Source: Sphingomonas sp. CFBP 8760 (GTDB taxonomy: Bacteria; Pseudomonadota; Alphaproteobacteria; Sphingomonadales; Sphingomonadaceae). Taken from it: a stretch of 64,000 nt of DNA. Below, one piece after another: positions 50,569-59,595 of the stretch; within the stretch, counting starts at the first letter, position 1; each line of letters begins with the position of its first letter. Location of the stretch: contig NZ_JACYUG010000003.1 of NCBI RefSeq assembly GCF_014841615.1, positions 1-64,000 on the forward strand. Reading direction: 5' to 3'. Under the pieces are notes generated by a model. That model was not told where the DNA came from. It saw only the letters and a program-made list of their open reading frames with translations, and did no database searches. Both the position numbers and the translations under genes were made by a program.

Positions 50569-50653
50569 AAAAAGGGGGGGGGCTGACGGTAAAAGGGGGG
50601 GCGGACCGGCGAAAAGGGGGGGCGGGCGTTCGCGACGGGGGCGTTGCCATGTG

Positions 50654-50692
50654 GGGCGGCGGGGCAGGGCGACTGCCGCCGCCCCGCCGCCC
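50654..50692 (-). terminator. GC-rich hairpin downstream of the lipoprotein thioredoxin gene
   Basis: GGGCGGCGGGGC (50654-50665) pairs perfectly with GCCCCGCCGCCC (50681-50692) around a 15-base loop. It starts eight bases beyond the stop of the minus-strand dsbA-like gene. There is no T tract, so this is a terminator-like or RNA-stabilising stem rather than a classical intrinsic terminator. Confidence 0.45.
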
Positions 50693-50699
50693 GCCGCGC

Positions 50700-51449
50700 T
50701 TACGCGCCGGCGGCCTTCAGCGCGGTTTCGAGTTGCGACCACGTCACCGTGTTGGGCACGGTGTTGCCGTTGATGATGAAGGTGGGGGTGCCGGTGACGG
50801 TGCCGTCCTGCGTCGCCTTTTCGGTGGGCTTGGCGACCTCTTCCAGCCGGGCCTGGCTGGACAGGCACTGGCGGGCCTTCGCCTCCGGGATGCCGCGCTG
50901 CTTGACGAAATCGATCGCGCCCATCGCCTCGGCCAGCGTCATGACCTGTTGCAGCGGGGTCTGCGACTGGAGCGCCTGCTGCTGCGCGGGGCTGATCGCC
51001 TGCAGCTTGTCGAGGAACGCGTTCTGGTTGCCGTACATCTGTTCGAGCACGGGGAAGAACGCCGCCTCCGTGGTGCAGGTGCCGAGCAGGGTCAGCACCA
51101 GATCGGGCGCGCCGTGGACCAGATAGTCGCGGAATTCGAAGCTGACCTTGCCGCTGGCGACATAATTGTCGGTGAGCGGCTTGAACCCCTCACGCGCGAA
51201 GGCGCCGCAGGTGGGGCAGGTGCGTGCGCCATATTCGACCAGCTTGATGGGCGCGTTGGGGTTGCCCATCATATAGCCCTGTTCGGTCTTGCTGACGGTT
51301 TCCGCCCAGCTGCGCCCCGCCGGCGGGGTGACGGCGGCGACCGGCGCGGCGGTGGCGGCGCCGGTGTCGTTACCGCCGGAGCCGCCGCCCGAACAGGCGA
51401 TCAGCGCGAGGGGGGCGAGGAACAGGGCGGGCATAGTGGCGAACTTCAT
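50700..51449 (-). CDS. DsbA-like thioredoxin-fold lipoprotein
   Basis: The 249-residue protein has a lipoprotein signal (KFATMPALFLAPLALIAC, lipobox LIAC). A Gly/Ala-rich linker leads to a thioredoxin-like DsbA domain (Thioredoxin_4) with the redox motif ARTCPTCGAF. The cis-Pro region is TGTPTFIINGNTV. It probably acts as an envelope disulfide oxidoreductase. ATG 51449 follows GGAG by eight bases. It is the last gene of a DciA-DsbA-DsbA minus-strand run. A paralogue lies 17 bases upstream. Confidence 0.85.
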   Translation of the reverse strand: MKFATMPALFLAPLALIACSGGGSGGNDTGAATAAPVAAVTPPAGRSWAETVSKTEQGYMMGNPNAPIKLVEYGARTCPTCGAFAREGFKPLTDNYVASGKVSFEFRDYLVHGAPDLVLTLLGTCTTEAAFFPVLEQMYGNQNAFLDKLQAISPAQQQALQSQTPLQQVMTLAEAMGAIDFVKQRGIPEAKARQCLSSQARLEEVAKPTEKATQDGTVTGTPTFIINGNTVPNTVTWSQLETALKAAGA

Positions 51450-51466
51450 GGGAGAGGCTCCTGGAA

Positions 51467-52138
51467 TTAGCGGGCGCCGGCGGCGCGCAGCAGCGGCATC
51501 AGTTGCGGCCAGCCGACATTGGGGGCGAGCTTGCCGTTGATGAAGAAGGTGGGCGTGCCCTGTACCTCGGCCGGCAGCGAGCCGCTGAGGGCCAGCAGCT
51601 TCTCGGTCGCGGCCTTGTCGGCGAAGCAGGCGGCGATGCGCGGTTCGGCCAGCCCCTGCGCGGTGGCGATCGTGGTCAGCCCGGCGGCATCGGCCAGCTT
51701 GCGCGCCGCGACCTCCGGCGCCATCGCCTGCAACGCGGCGGCGTTGGTGCGGATATAGGTGCTGCCCTTGTCCAGCCACTGGTCCTGCGCGGCCATCACC
51801 GCGGCATGGGCGGCGGCGAAGCGACGCGGCCCGCCGCAACGCGCCACCGTCGCCGCCGCGAAATCGAGCGGATCGCGGACCAGATGCCGCACCTCCAGGC
51901 TGGTCGAGCCGGAGCGGATCATCTGCCCCTTCAGCACCGGTTCCGATTCCACCGAGAAATGCGCGCAGTGCGAACAGGTGTAGCTGGCCCATTCGGTCAG
52001 CTTCACCTTCGCCGCCGGATTGCCGACGACATAGGCGCCGTCGGGCTTCATCGTCGCGGTTCCCCGCCAGTCGCGGGCCGGGGCCGCGAGGGACAGGGCG
52101 GGAACGAGGGCGATCAGGGCGAGGAAACCGAAGCGCAT
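51467..52138 (-). CDS. DsbA-like thiol oxidoreductase, exported
   Basis: The 223-residue protein has a signal peptide (RFGFLALIALVPALSLAAPA), the redox motif YTCSHCAHF and the cis-Pro loop QGTPTFFINGKLAPN. It has the helical insertion of DsbA/Thioredoxin_4 proteins. It overlaps the end of the DciA gene as TGATG with AAGGTG upstream, so it is translationally coupled. The lipoprotein paralogue follows. The two CxxC dipeptides differ (Ser-His here, Pro-Thr in the partner), which usually means different redox potentials. Ser-His is typical of oxidising enzymes. Confidence 0.87.
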   Translation of the reverse strand: MRFGFLALIALVPALSLAAPARDWRGTATMKPDGAYVVGNPAAKVKLTEWASYTCSHCAHFSVESEPVLKGQMIRSGSTSLEVRHLVRDPLDFAAATVARCGGPRRFAAAHAAVMAAQDQWLDKGSTYIRTNAAALQAMAPEVAARKLADAAGLTTIATAQGLAEPRIAACFADKAATEKLLALSGSLPAEVQGTPTFFINGKLAPNVGWPQLMPLLRAAGAR

Positions 52139-52734
52139 CACGACACCTTGGGCAGGCCCCGGGTCGCGGCGACCCCGGCGGCGAGGGATTCCAGCACCGC
52201 CCGCAGTTCCGGGTCGGCGATCGATTTCAGCCCCTCGCCCATCTCGACGGGCACGGGGCGCAGCGCGGCGGGGGCGGTGCGGGCGGAGGGACGGGCGATC
52301 ACCTCACCCTGCCGGATCTGGATGCGCGCGACGGCGGGATAGCCGAAGAACCGGTTCACCCGCTCCATGATCTCCGGGATGACATGCTGCATCATCGGTG
52401 CGTGCGCACCGCGCACCGTCAGGGTCAGCGTGCCGTCCTGCTTCTGCCCGATCGGGAAGCGCAGCGATTCGGGGGCGGAGGCGCGGGCCAGTTTCTCGCC
52501 GACGATATCGGGCCAGCGGCTGACGATCGACGACTGGACGAAGCCGAACCGGCGAAACGCCGCGCCGCCGATATCGGGCAGCAGTTCGGCGACCGCGCGC
52601 GAGCGATTCGACCGCTGCGGCTCGGCGATCCGGGTGCGGATGGTGGAGGGGGATTTGGGGGAAGGGCCGGGTGCCTGACCGGATGGCTGACTGGATACTT
52701 GATTGGATTCGGGGACGCCGACGCGCTTGCTCAT
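52138..52734 (-). CDS. dciA: DUF721 protein, DciA-like helicase loader
   Basis: The 198-residue protein has a disordered Ser/Pro/Arg-rich start (about 1-40). The DUF721 domain follows: AFRRFGFVQSSIVSRWPDIVGEKLARASAPESLRF is the conserved 'W..IVG..lA..t.P' block, then GTLTLTVRGAHAPMMQHVIPEIMERVNRFFGY. DUF721 proteins of the DciA type load the replicative helicase in bacteria lacking DnaC. Alphaproteobacterial members carry this domain at variable positions. The start is at the Met four codons after an upstream ATG. It is divergent from mutY, with only 26 bases between them, so the promoters must overlap. Confidence 0.8.
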   Translation of the reverse strand: MSKRVGVPESNQVSSQPSGQAPGPSPKSPSTIRTRIAEPQRSNRSRAVAELLPDIGGAAFRRFGFVQSSIVSRWPDIVGEKLARASAPESLRFPIGQKQDGTLTLTVRGAHAPMMQHVIPEIMERVNRFFGYPAVARIQIRQGEVIARPSARTAPAALRPVPVEMGEGLKSIADPELRAVLESLAAGVAATRGLPKVS

Positions 52735-52760
52735 GCCGCGTCCCATGCCATAGCGATCCC

Positions 52761-53846
52761 GTGGACGCCAAGCACTCTTCGATCGCGGAGCAATCCATCC
52801 CGGCGCAACTGCTGGCCTGGTACGATGTCGCCGCGCGCGACCTGCCGTGGCGCAGCCGGCCGGGGCAGGCGGCCGACCCGTACCGGGTCTGGCTGTCGGA
52901 GGTGATGCTGCAACAGACCACGGTCGCCACGGTGCGCCCGCGCTTCAGCGCCTGGGTGGACCGCTGGCCGAGCGTGGCGGCGCTGGCGGCGGCGGACGAG
53001 GCCGATGTGATGGCGGCCTGGGCGGGGCTGGGCTATTATGCCCGGGCGCGCAATCTGGTGAAGGCGGCGCGCGCGGTGGTCGCGGATCATGGCGGCGCGT
53101 TTCCGGATACCGAAGCCGAACTGCGCGCGCTGCCGGGGCTGGGCGCCTATACCGCCGCGGCGGTGGCGGCGATCGCGTTCGGGGAACGCGCGGTGGTGGT
53201 CGACGCCAATGTCGAGCGCGTCGTGGCGCGGCTGTTCGCAATTCGGACGCCGCTGCCCGCCGCGCGACCGGCGATCCGCGCCGCCGCCGACACGATCACG
53301 CCGGACGCCCGCGCGGGCGATTTCGCGCAGGCGATGATGGATCTGGGTGCGACGATCTGCACGTCGCGCCGGCCCCGCTGCCTGCTGTGCCCGATCCGTG
53401 CCGATTGCCGCGCGCACGCCGCCGGGATCGAGGAGCGTCTGCCCGCCAAGGCGGCGAAGCGCGCGAAGCCGCAGCGATACGGCACGATCTTCTGGCTGGA
53501 GCGCGGGGCCTGCGTGCTGCTGGTCCGCCGGCCGGACAAGGGGCTGCTGGGCGGGATGCGCGCATTGCCGACGGGGCCGTGGGGGGAGGCGGCGCCGGGG
53601 CTGGCGGGGGCGCCCGTCGCCGGCCGGTGGCGGCTGCTGGACGACCGGGTGGCGCACGGCTTCACCCATTTCGATCTGGAGCTTGCGCTGGCGACGGGCG
53701 TTGCGCAGGCTGGAGACGAACCGGCGGGGGAGGGGAGCGAATGGTGGCCGATCGCCGACCTGCCCCGCGCCGGGTTGCCGACCCTGTTCGCCAAGGCCGC
53801 CACCGCCATCACCACCGCTACCCCATCGACCGGAGACCGTGAATGA
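52761..53846 (+). CDS. mutY: A/G-specific adenine glycosylase
   Basis: MutY removes adenine paired with 8-oxoguanine. The 361-residue protein shows [20 protein letters not shown] and the helix-hairpin-helix [19 protein letters not shown] with the catalytic region [10 protein letters not shown]. The iron-sulfur ligands are C-x6-C-x2-C-x5-C in [19 protein letters not shown]-terminal NUDIX-like 8-oxoG recognition domain follows ([18 protein letters not shown]). GTG 52761 is the only suitable start close to the domain. The next gene overlaps as ATGA. The call is secure. Confidence 0.95.
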   Translation: MDAKHSSIAEQSIPAQLLAWYDVAARDLPWRSRPGQAADPYRVWLSEVMLQQTTVATVRPRFSAWVDRWPSVAALAAADEADVMAAWAGLGYYARARNLVKAARAVVADHGGAFPDTEAELRALPGLGAYTAAAVAAIAFGERAVVVDANVERVVARLFAIRTPLPAARPAIRAAADTITPDARAGDFAQAMMDLGATICTSRRPRCLLCPIRADCRAHAAGIEERLPAKAAKRAKPQRYGTIFWLERGACVLLVRRPDKGLLGGMRALPTGPWGEAAPGLAGAPVAGRWRLLDDRVAHGFTHFDLELALATGVAQAGDEPAGEGSEWWPIADLPRAGLPTLFAKAATAITTATPSTGDRE

Positions 53847-55177
53847 CATCGATCCGCGCCGTCACCACCGCGCTGCTGGCGCCCCTGCTGCTCGCCGCCC
53901 CGCCGCTGGCGGCGCAGGCGGCACGGCAGGATGCGCCGGCGCGCACCGTGCCGTCGATCCGGTCGAACCGGCCGACCCCGGCACCCGATCCGCGGCCGCT
54001 GCCCGCGACGGCGAGCCTGTTCGACGGTTACGTCCGCGCCGGCAAGATGCCGGGCATCGTCGGCCTGTTCGGGTTCGGGCGGATGCCGGCGATCACGGTC
54101 GCGGCGGGGCGGATCGCCGATGACGGCGCGGTCGCCGGGCCGGACAGCCTGTGGCGGATCTATTCGATGACCAAGCCGATCACCGGCATGGCGGCGATGC
54201 TGCTGGTGGAGGAGGGCAGGATCGCGCTGGACGATCCGGTGTCGAAATACATCCCGGCGTTCGCCAAGATGCGGGTGCTGACCAGCCCGGACACCAGCCT
54301 GGCCTCCGTACCCGCGACGCGGCCGATCACGATCCGCCACCTGATGACGCATACCGCCGGCCTGAGCTATTCGATCGTCGCCAGGGGGCCGCTGCTGCGG
54401 GAATATGAGCGGCTGGGCCTGTTGCCGCTGGCGATCAATCCCGCCGCCGAAGCGAAGATGCGGCTGGTGCGGCCAAAGTCGCTCGCCGAATTCGCCGACC
54501 GGGTCGCGACGGTGCCGCTGGTCGCGCAGCCAGGGACGAAGTGGAGCTATTCGATCGGGCTGGACGTGCTGGGCCGGGTGATCGAGGTGGCGTCGGGGAT
54601 GCCGTTCGAGCGGTTCCTGCAGACGCGGTTCTTCACGCCGCTGGGCATGAATTCGACCTTCTTCAGCGTGCCGGCCGCGCAGGCGGGGCGGCTGGCGACC
54701 AACTACACCTTTGTCGGCGACGATCGCGTGCCGCTCGATCCCGGGGCGACCTCGATCTTCCGGCAGGCGCCGGCCTTTCCCTATGGCGGGGCGGGGCTGG
54801 TGTCGTCGGCACGGGATTACGACCGGTTCCTCGCGATGCTGGCGAATGGCGGCGCGCTGGACGGCACCCGCGTGATGAAGCCGGAGACGGTGCGGCTGGG
54901 CATGTCAAACCTGCTGCCCGCCGGCGTGTTCTTCGAAACCGACGGGGTGAAACAGGGATATGGCGCGGGGGGCTTCGCTTACATCGTCGACCAGCCCGGC
55001 GGGCTGGCGAAGGGCGCTTACGGCTGGAGCGGGGCGGCGGGGACGCTGGGCTGGGTCGATCCGGCGCGGCAGGCGCGCGGCACGGTAATGGTCAACTACA
55101 TCCCCGGCCAGCGATACCCGCTGGCCAAGGAGGTCGGAGCGGCCTTGCGGCAGGATGTCGCGACGGCGTTGCGGTGA
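53843..55177 (+). CDS. exported serine hydrolase, beta-lactamase/class C PBP family
   Basis: The 444-residue protein has a signal peptide ([20 protein letters not shown]). The class C beta-lactamase fold shows the SxxK motif in [13 protein letters not shown], the second motif in [14 protein letters not shown] (Tyr-Ser rather than Tyr-x-Asn) and THTAGLSYS. The C-terminal [11 protein letters not shown] segment aligns with the KTG/HxG strand of esterase-like members (here WSG). It is more likely an esterase or peptidase than an antibiotic-resistance enzyme, because the third position of YxN is not Asn. ATG overlaps the mutY stop (ATGA), indicating coupling. Confidence 0.85.
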   Translation: MTSIRAVTTALLAPLLLAAPPLAAQAARQDAPARTVPSIRSNRPTPAPDPRPLPATASLFDGYVRAGKMPGIVGLFGFGRMPAITVAAGRIADDGAVAGPDSLWRIYSMTKPITGMAAMLLVEEGRIALDDPVSKYIPAFAKMRVLTSPDTSLASVPATRPITIRHLMTHTAGLSYSIVARGPLLREYERLGLLPLAINPAAEAKMRLVRPKSLAEFADRVATVPLVAQPGTKWSYSIGLDVLGRVIEVASGMPFERFLQTRFFTPLGMNSTFFSVPAAQAGRLATNYTFVGDDRVPLDPGATSIFRQAPAFPYGGAGLVSSARDYDRFLAMLANGGALDGTRVMKPETVRLGMSNLLPAGVFFETDGVKQGYGAGGFAYIVDQPGGLAKGAYGWSGAAGTLGWVDPARQARGTVMVNYIPGQRYPLAKEVGAALRQDVATALR

Positions 55178-55185
55178 CCGGGGCG

Positions 55186-56046
55186 ATGACCGGAAACGCG
55201 ATCGGCTTCACCGGCGGCCTGCTCGACCGGGGCGATGCGATCCGCCACGACGCGGCCGCCTTCGCCGCGCTGCGCCGCGATCCGGCGGCGCGGTTGCTGG
55301 TGATGGACGGGTACCAGCCGGCGATGGCGGCGGGCGAACTGGGCTGGACGGCGATCGATCCGGGGATCGCGGACGGCGATCTGGTGCTGCTCGGCCTGCG
55401 GGACGGGATCGGCCATTTCGCGCAGATGGCGGACGGGCCGGCGCGGGGCCGTTCGCTCGACCTGATCGCGGCGCTGCATGGCCTGCGGGCGGGCGAGGCG
55501 GCGACCTATGCGGCGGCGCGCAGCGTGCTCGACTGGCATGCCCGCCACCGGTTCTGCGCGAATTGCGGACAGGCGACCGCACCCTATCGCGCCGGCTGGG
55601 GCCGCGTCTGCGCCGGTTGCGGGACCGAGCATTTCCCGCGCGTCGACCCCGTCGTCATCATGATCGCCGAGCATGACGGGCGCGCGCTGCTGGGGCGGCA
55701 ACCCGCCTTTCCGCCGGGGCGCTATTCGGCGCTGGCGGGGTTTCTGGAACCCGGCGAATCGATCGAGGAGGCGGTGGCGCGCGAGATCGGCGAGGAGGCG
55801 GGGATCGCGGTCACCGACGTGCGCTACGTCGCCAGCCAGCCCTGGCCGTTCCCGTCGTCGCTGATGATCGCCTGCACCGCGCAGGCGGCGGACGACGCGA
55901 TCGTGCTGGACCGCAACGAGCTGGAGGATGCGATCTGGGTCCCGCGGGAGGTGGTGCGCGCGGTGCTGGCGGGCGAGCCGGGACCGTTCCTGCCGCCGCC
56001 GCCCTATGCGATCGCGTACAGCCTGCTGACGGCGTGGGCGGGGTGA
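55186..56046 (+). CDS. nudC: NADH pyrophosphatase / RNA de-NADding enzyme NudC
   Basis: The 286-residue protein has a variable N-terminal domain and a zinc ribbon (RFCANCGQAT...RVCAGCGTEHFPR). The Nudix box is complete: GFLEPGESIEEAVAREIGEEAGI. The NudC hallmark SQPWPFPSSLM is present. NudC hydrolyses NAD(H) and removes NAD caps from RNA. ATG 55186 is taken; a GTG at 55174 overlaps the preceding stop but has no ribosome site. It is probably co-transcribed with mutY and the serine hydrolase gene. Confidence 0.93.
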   Translation: MTGNAIGFTGGLLDRGDAIRHDAAAFAALRRDPAARLLVMDGYQPAMAAGELGWTAIDPGIADGDLVLLGLRDGIGHFAQMADGPARGRSLDLIAALHGLRAGEAATYAAARSVLDWHARHRFCANCGQATAPYRAGWGRVCAGCGTEHFPRVDPVVIMIAEHDGRALLGRQPAFPPGRYSALAGFLEPGESIEEAVAREIGEEAGIAVTDVRYVASQPWPFPSSLMIACTAQAADDAIVLDRNELEDAIWVPREVVRAVLAGEPGPFLPPPPYAIAYSLLTAWAG

Positions 56047-56063
56047 TATCGGCGCGTTTCATC

Positions 56064-56095
56064 CCGTCATTGCGAGCGTAGCGAAGCAATGACGG
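56064..56095. repeat. collapsed family-B palindrome
   Basis: CCGTCATTGCGAGCGTAGCG followed by AAGCAATGACGG joins the outer ends of the longer repeat seen at 50490-50568, with the middle missing. It looks like a deletion product of one full inverted pair, between the convergent nudC and pheA genes. Confidence 0.8.
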
Positions 56096-56132
56096 ATGGG
56101 CGGGTGTCACGTTTCCATCCTCCCAAGCGGCT

Positions 56133-57023
56133 TTACCCCCGCTCGCGTGCCTGGCGGTAGGTGCCGAGGATGCGGACCCATTTGGAGTGGAAGCCGAGTT
56201 CCTCCAGCGCGCGGTCGAAGCCCGCGTCACCGGGGCGGCCGTCGACATCGGCGAAGAACTCGGTCGCCGCGAAGCTGCCGCCGCGCTGGTAGCTTTCCAG
56301 CTTGGTCATGTTGACGCCGTTGGTCGCGAAGCCGCCCATCGCCTTGTAGAGCGCGGCGGGGATGTTCTTCACCTCGAAGATCAGCGTCGTCATCCACGGC
56401 CCGTCGCCCAGCGGCGGGCGGCTGCCGCGCGCCAGCGTGACGAAGCGGGTGGTGTTGTGATCCGCGTCGGCGATGTCGGTCGCCAGCAGATCGAGGTCGT
56501 AGAGCGCGGCGGCGCCCGGTGGGGCGAGCGCGGCGACCGCGGGGTCGCCCAGTTCGCGCACCAGCGCGGCGGCGCCGGCGGTGTCGGGATAGGCGACGGG
56601 TTCGATCCCGTGTGCGCGCAGCCAGTGGCGGCACTGGCCCAGCGCCTGCGGATGGCTCATCGCCTGCCGCACCTCGGCGATCGGCCCGCTGCCCATCAGC
56701 GCGTGGCGGATCGGCAGGAAATGTTCGCCGGTGATCGCCAGCCCCGATTCGGGCAGCAGGAAATGGATGTCGGCGACGCGGCCGTGCAGCGAATTCTCGA
56801 TCGGGATCACCGCGCAATCGGCGCGCGCGTCCTTCACCGCATCCAGCGCATCGGCGAAGTCGAAACAGGGCAGCGGCAGCCCGTCCGGGAACGCCTGCAC
56901 CGCGGCGACATGGCTGTTGGCGCCGGGCGCGCCCTGGAACGCGACGGTGCGCTCCGGCTCGGCGGCGGCGGCGCGGGTCATCGCGGTGACGAGCGACAGG
57001 GCGGGGGCGGCGAAACTCTGCAT
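56133..57023 (-). CDS. pheA: prephenate dehydratase
   Basis: This enzyme converts prephenate to phenylpyruvate in phenylalanine synthesis. The catalytic domain (about 25-205) has VAFQGAPGANSHVAA, VIPIENSLHGRVAD and the active-site TRF in DADHNTTRFVTLAR. The C-terminal ACT domain has LIFEVKNIPAALYKAMGGFATNGVNMTKLESYQ, followed by FFADVDG. There is no chorismate mutase domain, so this is the monofunctional form. ATG 57023 is chosen for length; another Met 14 codons in is possible, and neither has a clear ribosome site. It is divergent from the cytochrome c gene. Confidence 0.93.
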   Translation of the reverse strand: MQSFAAPALSLVTAMTRAAAAEPERTVAFQGAPGANSHVAAVQAFPDGLPLPCFDFADALDAVKDARADCAVIPIENSLHGRVADIHFLLPESGLAITGEHFLPIRHALMGSGPIAEVRQAMSHPQALGQCRHWLRAHGIEPVAYPDTAGAAALVRELGDPAVAALAPPGAAALYDLDLLATDIADADHNTTRFVTLARGSRPPLGDGPWMTTLIFEVKNIPAALYKAMGGFATNGVNMTKLESYQRGGSFAATEFFADVDGRPGDAGFDRALEELGFHSKWVRILGTYRQARERG

Positions 57024-57042
57024 GGGCGCGCGGGGTAACAGG

Positions 57043-57058
57043 TGATCCGTCAGGATCA
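57043..57058. promoter_or_regulatory. 16-bp imperfect palindrome between pheA and the cytochrome c gene
   Basis: TGATCC-GTCA-GGATCA has six-base arms around four bases. It sits 20 bases upstream of pheA in the divergent gap of about 110 bases. It could be an operator for either gene; no regulator is suggested by its sequence. Confidence 0.3.
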
Positions 57059-57134
57059 AGAGAGCAGGCAAGCGCGGCTTGCGGACGGCCCCCGGCTTTC
57101 CTAAGGATTGGCGAAGACAGAATTGGGGCGAGCG

Positions 57135-57833
57135 ATGGACCTGAAGACCAACACGATTGCCGGCTGGGCATTGGGAGCCGGCATGATCGCGCTCGGTTCC
57201 ACCATCGCCGGCACGATGATCTTCGAAGGGCACCGGCCCGAAAAGATGGGCTACGCCATCGAGGGCGTCGAGGCGGAGGGTGGCGCCGGCGGCGCGCCCG
57301 AGGTGGCGATCGCCTCGCTCCTGCCCACCGCCGACGTGGGCAAGGGTGCGGAAGTGTTCAAGAAATGCGCCGCCTGCCACACCGTCGCGCAGGGCGGGGC
57401 GAACGGCATCGGCCCCAATCTGTACGGGACGCTGGGTGAGGCGATCGCACAGGGCAAGGCGGGCTATGCCTTTTCCGACGCGCTGAAGGGCGTGGGCGGC
57501 AAGTGGACGTTCGACGCGATGAACGCATGGCTGACCAGCCCGCGCAAGTTCGCCAACGGCACCAAGATGACCTTCGCCGGCCTGTCCAGCCCGGAGGACC
57601 GGGCGAACGTGATCGCCTATCTGAACAGCCAGGGTTCCAACCTGCCGCTGCCCGCCGCCCCGGCGGCCGGCGCCGCCCCGGTCGAGGAGGCGGGCGGCAA
57701 CGTCGCCGCCGCCGCGAACGCGGTGGAGGAGGATACCCGCGGCGAGACGGGCGATATCGCCAACACCGGCACGCCGGCCAGCGGCGCGCCCTCGGTCGAT
57801 CCGGAAGCGGCGCGCAAGGGCGCGCGGCAGTAG
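57135..57833 (+). CDS. membrane-anchored cytochrome c (c552/CycM type)
   Basis: The 232-residue protein has an uncleaved N-terminal membrane helix (TIAGWALGAGMIALGSTIAGTMIF) and a class I cytochrome c domain. The haem motif is KKCAACHTV, the distal Met is in NGTKMTFAGL, and ANVIAYLNSQG is the usual final helix. An acidic Ala/Pro-rich tail follows. The architecture matches CycM/c552, which carries electrons from complex III to the terminal oxidase in alphaproteobacteria. ATG 57135 is chosen as the start of the anchor; a TTG nine codons upstream is possible. Confidence 0.9.
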   Translation: MDLKTNTIAGWALGAGMIALGSTIAGTMIFEGHRPEKMGYAIEGVEAEGGAGGAPEVAIASLLPTADVGKGAEVFKKCAACHTVAQGGANGIGPNLYGTLGEAIAQGKAGYAFSDALKGVGGKWTFDAMNAWLTSPRKFANGTKMTFAGLSSPEDRANVIAYLNSQGSNLPLPAAPAAGAAPVEEAGGNVAAAANAVEEDTRGETGDIANTGTPASGAPSVDPEAARKGARQ

Positions 57834-57846
57834 GGCGTCCGGCCCC

Positions 57847-57981
57847 CCCCTCCCGTTGGGGGAGGGGCGCGGTCGGGCCGGCCCTGTCCGTTTCCGTCAT
57901 TGCGAGCGTCGCGAAGCAATCCAGAAGCGTCATGCGCGCGGCCCCTGGATTGCCGCGTCGCTTCGCTCCTCGCAATGACGG
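57847..57981. repeat. family-C and family-B repeats between cytochrome c and LOG genes
   Basis: CCCCTCCCGTTGGGGGAGGGG at 57847-57867 is followed by a family-B pair. The left arm is 57894-57924 (CCGTCATTGCGAGCGTCGCG...CCAG), and the divergent right arm is 57945-57981 (CTGGATTGCCGCG...GCAATGACGG). A ten-G run comes directly after, as also happens after the 50.5-kb copy. No gene lies in this convergent gap. Confidence 0.8.
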
Positions 57982-58019
57982 GAGGGGGGGGGGCGTCGGG
58001 GTGATGGCGCGTGGGGGTG

Positions 58020-58904
58020 TTACTCCCCCGCCGCGTCCTTCTTCGCCTGTTCCTCGTAGAAAAGGCGGACGAAGTCCCAGGCTTCCTCGGCGGTTTCGAC
58101 ATAATGGAACAGGGCGAGATCGCGTTCGGAGACGACGCCTTCCTCGACCAGCGCCTCGAAATTGACCACGCGTTCCCAGAATTCGCGGCCGAACAGCAGG
58201 ATCGGAATCGGCTTGATCTTGCCGGTCTGGATCAGCGTGAGGAGTTCGAACAGTTCGTCGAAGGTGCCAAACCCGCCCGGAAACGCCGCCAGTGCGCGGG
58301 CGTGGAGCAGGAAGTGCATCTTGCGCAGCGCGAAATAGTGGAATTGCAGCGACAGCGACGGCGTGACGTAGGGATTGGGCGCCTGTTCATGCGGCAACAC
58401 GATGTTGAGCCCGACCGATTCCGCGCCGACATCGGCGGCGCCGCGATTGGCCGCCTCCATGATCGACGGGCCGCCGCCCGAACAGACGACGAAGTGCCGC
58501 TGCCCCGCCTCGTCGCGCGGCAGGCGGCTGGTGATGCGGGCCAGCTCGCGCGCGATCTCGTAATATTTGCTCTTGGCGACGAGGCGTTCGGCGATCTTCC
58601 GCGATTTGTCGTCGCTCGCCATCTCCAGCAGCGCGTGCGCCTTGTCCGGCTCGGGAATGCGCGCGGAACCGTAGAAGACGAAGGTGGAGGCGATCTTCGC
58701 TTCGTCGAGCAGCAGTTGCGCCTTCAGCAGTTCCAGTTGGAAGCGGACCGGGCGCAGATCGTCGCGCAGCAGGAAGTCCATGTCCTGAAAGGCGAGTTTG
58801 TAGGCGGGATGCTGCGTCTGCGGCGTCGAGATGACGGTCTTCGCGCTGGCGGCGTCCTGGCTGGCGGGCGGGAAGACGCGGTTCGGGGCTCGTGGGTCAG
58901 TCAT
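58020..58904 (-). CDS. LOG-family protein (TIGR00730 Rossmann fold)
   Basis: The 294-residue protein carries the LOG/'lysine decarboxylase-like' signatures: FYGSARI near 78, VCSGGGPSIMEAANRGA and the nucleotide-binding FPGGFGTFDELFELLTLIQ. Family members hydrolyse cytokinin or purine nucleotide monophosphates to base plus ribose phosphate. Bacterial roles include nucleotide turnover. This longer version has about 70 extra N-terminal residues (DAASAKTVISTPQTQHPAYK...) seen in a subgroup of proteobacterial homologues. It converges with the cytochrome c gene across the repeat-filled gap. Confidence 0.88.
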   Translation of the reverse strand: MTDPRAPNRVFPPASQDAASAKTVISTPQTQHPAYKLAFQDMDFLLRDDLRPVRFQLELLKAQLLLDEAKIASTFVFYGSARIPEPDKAHALLEMASDDKSRKIAERLVAKSKYYEIARELARITSRLPRDEAGQRHFVVCSGGGPSIMEAANRGAADVGAESVGLNIVLPHEQAPNPYVTPSLSLQFHYFALRKMHFLLHARALAAFPGGFGTFDELFELLTLIQTGKIKPIPILLFGREFWERVVNFEALVEEGVVSERDLALFHYVETAEEAWDFVRLFYEEQAKKDAAGE

Positions 58905-58935
58905 CCAAGGGCTTTACGGCAAAGTCCGGCGCCCC

Positions 58936-59583
58936 TCAACGGCAGAAGCGGGCGCGATCGTCCTCCAGATGCAGGTGGTTGGCGTGCGCGGCGTTGTAGT
59001 CCGGCGACAGCACCGTGCCGAACCGGCGGCAGGCGGAGGCGCGGACGGTGCGCAGGAAATCGCGGGTGCGCTGATCGGGCGAATTCCAGTCGCGCAGGAT
59101 CGAGATGCGTCGCCCGTCCTTCAGCACGAAGCTGCCGACATCGACCGCGTTGGCGAGGGCGTGGCCCGACCGGCGCGCGGCGTTGCGGGCCGAGCCGACG
59201 ACGTTGCGGCAGGCATAGGTGCCCATCCCCTCCACCCGCGCCAGTTCCGACCCCAGCATCTGATAGGCGCCGGGCGCGACCGCGTTGCGCACCCAGCCGG
59301 CAAAGGCGCGCGCGGTGCCGCAGCGCATCGCGGTGATCCCCGTCACGGGCACGCCGATATCGATCAGCTGCACCGCGCCGAACACGCCGCAGCCGGTGCC
59401 GTAATCCTTGTCGGGCAGTTCGCGGTACGACACGCCCTCGCGCCGCAGATCGGCCTGGCACTGCGCGGTGTCGTGCGGCGAGGGCCGCTGCGGCTCCGCG
59501 CGCGGCCCGGACGCGGCGGGACGATCGGCGCGGCCGCACGCGGCGAGGGCGAGGAGCAGGACGGCGGGGAGCAGGCGACGCAT
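58936..59583 (-). CDS. extensin-like C-terminal domain lipoprotein
   Basis: The 215-residue protein has a lipoprotein signal (RRLLPAVLLLALAACG). The extensin-like domain has CQADLRREGVSYRELPD, GCGVFGAVQL, the metal-site pattern ARRSGHALANAVDVGSFVL and the closing ANHLHLEDDRARFC. The His-x-Asp and HLH residues resemble the D-Ala-D-Ala/VanY-type zinc peptidase site, so action on cell-wall peptides is plausible. ATG 59583 is chosen because AAGG lies five to six bases upstream; an ATG four codons earlier is less supported. Confidence 0.85.
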   Translation of the reverse strand: MRRLLPAVLLLALAACGRADRPAASGPRAEPQRPSPHDTAQCQADLRREGVSYRELPDKDYGTGCGVFGAVQLIDIGVPVTGITAMRCGTARAFAGWVRNAVAPGAYQMLGSELARVEGMGTYACRNVVGSARNAARRSGHALANAVDVGSFVLKDGRRISILRDWNSPDQRTRDFLRTVRASACRRFGTVLSPDYNAAHANHLHLEDDRARFCR

Positions 59584-59595
59584 CGGGGCCTTCAT

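Noticed and set aside
50344..50699. Small genes in the repeat-rich gap
   Set aside because: Short frames here run through repeats and G tracts, have no ribosome sites and look random.
53843..55177. Beta-lactamase resistance gene
   Set aside because: The SxxK is present but the YxN motif is Tyr-Ser-Ile and the KTG box is not evident, so an esterase or peptidase role is more likely.
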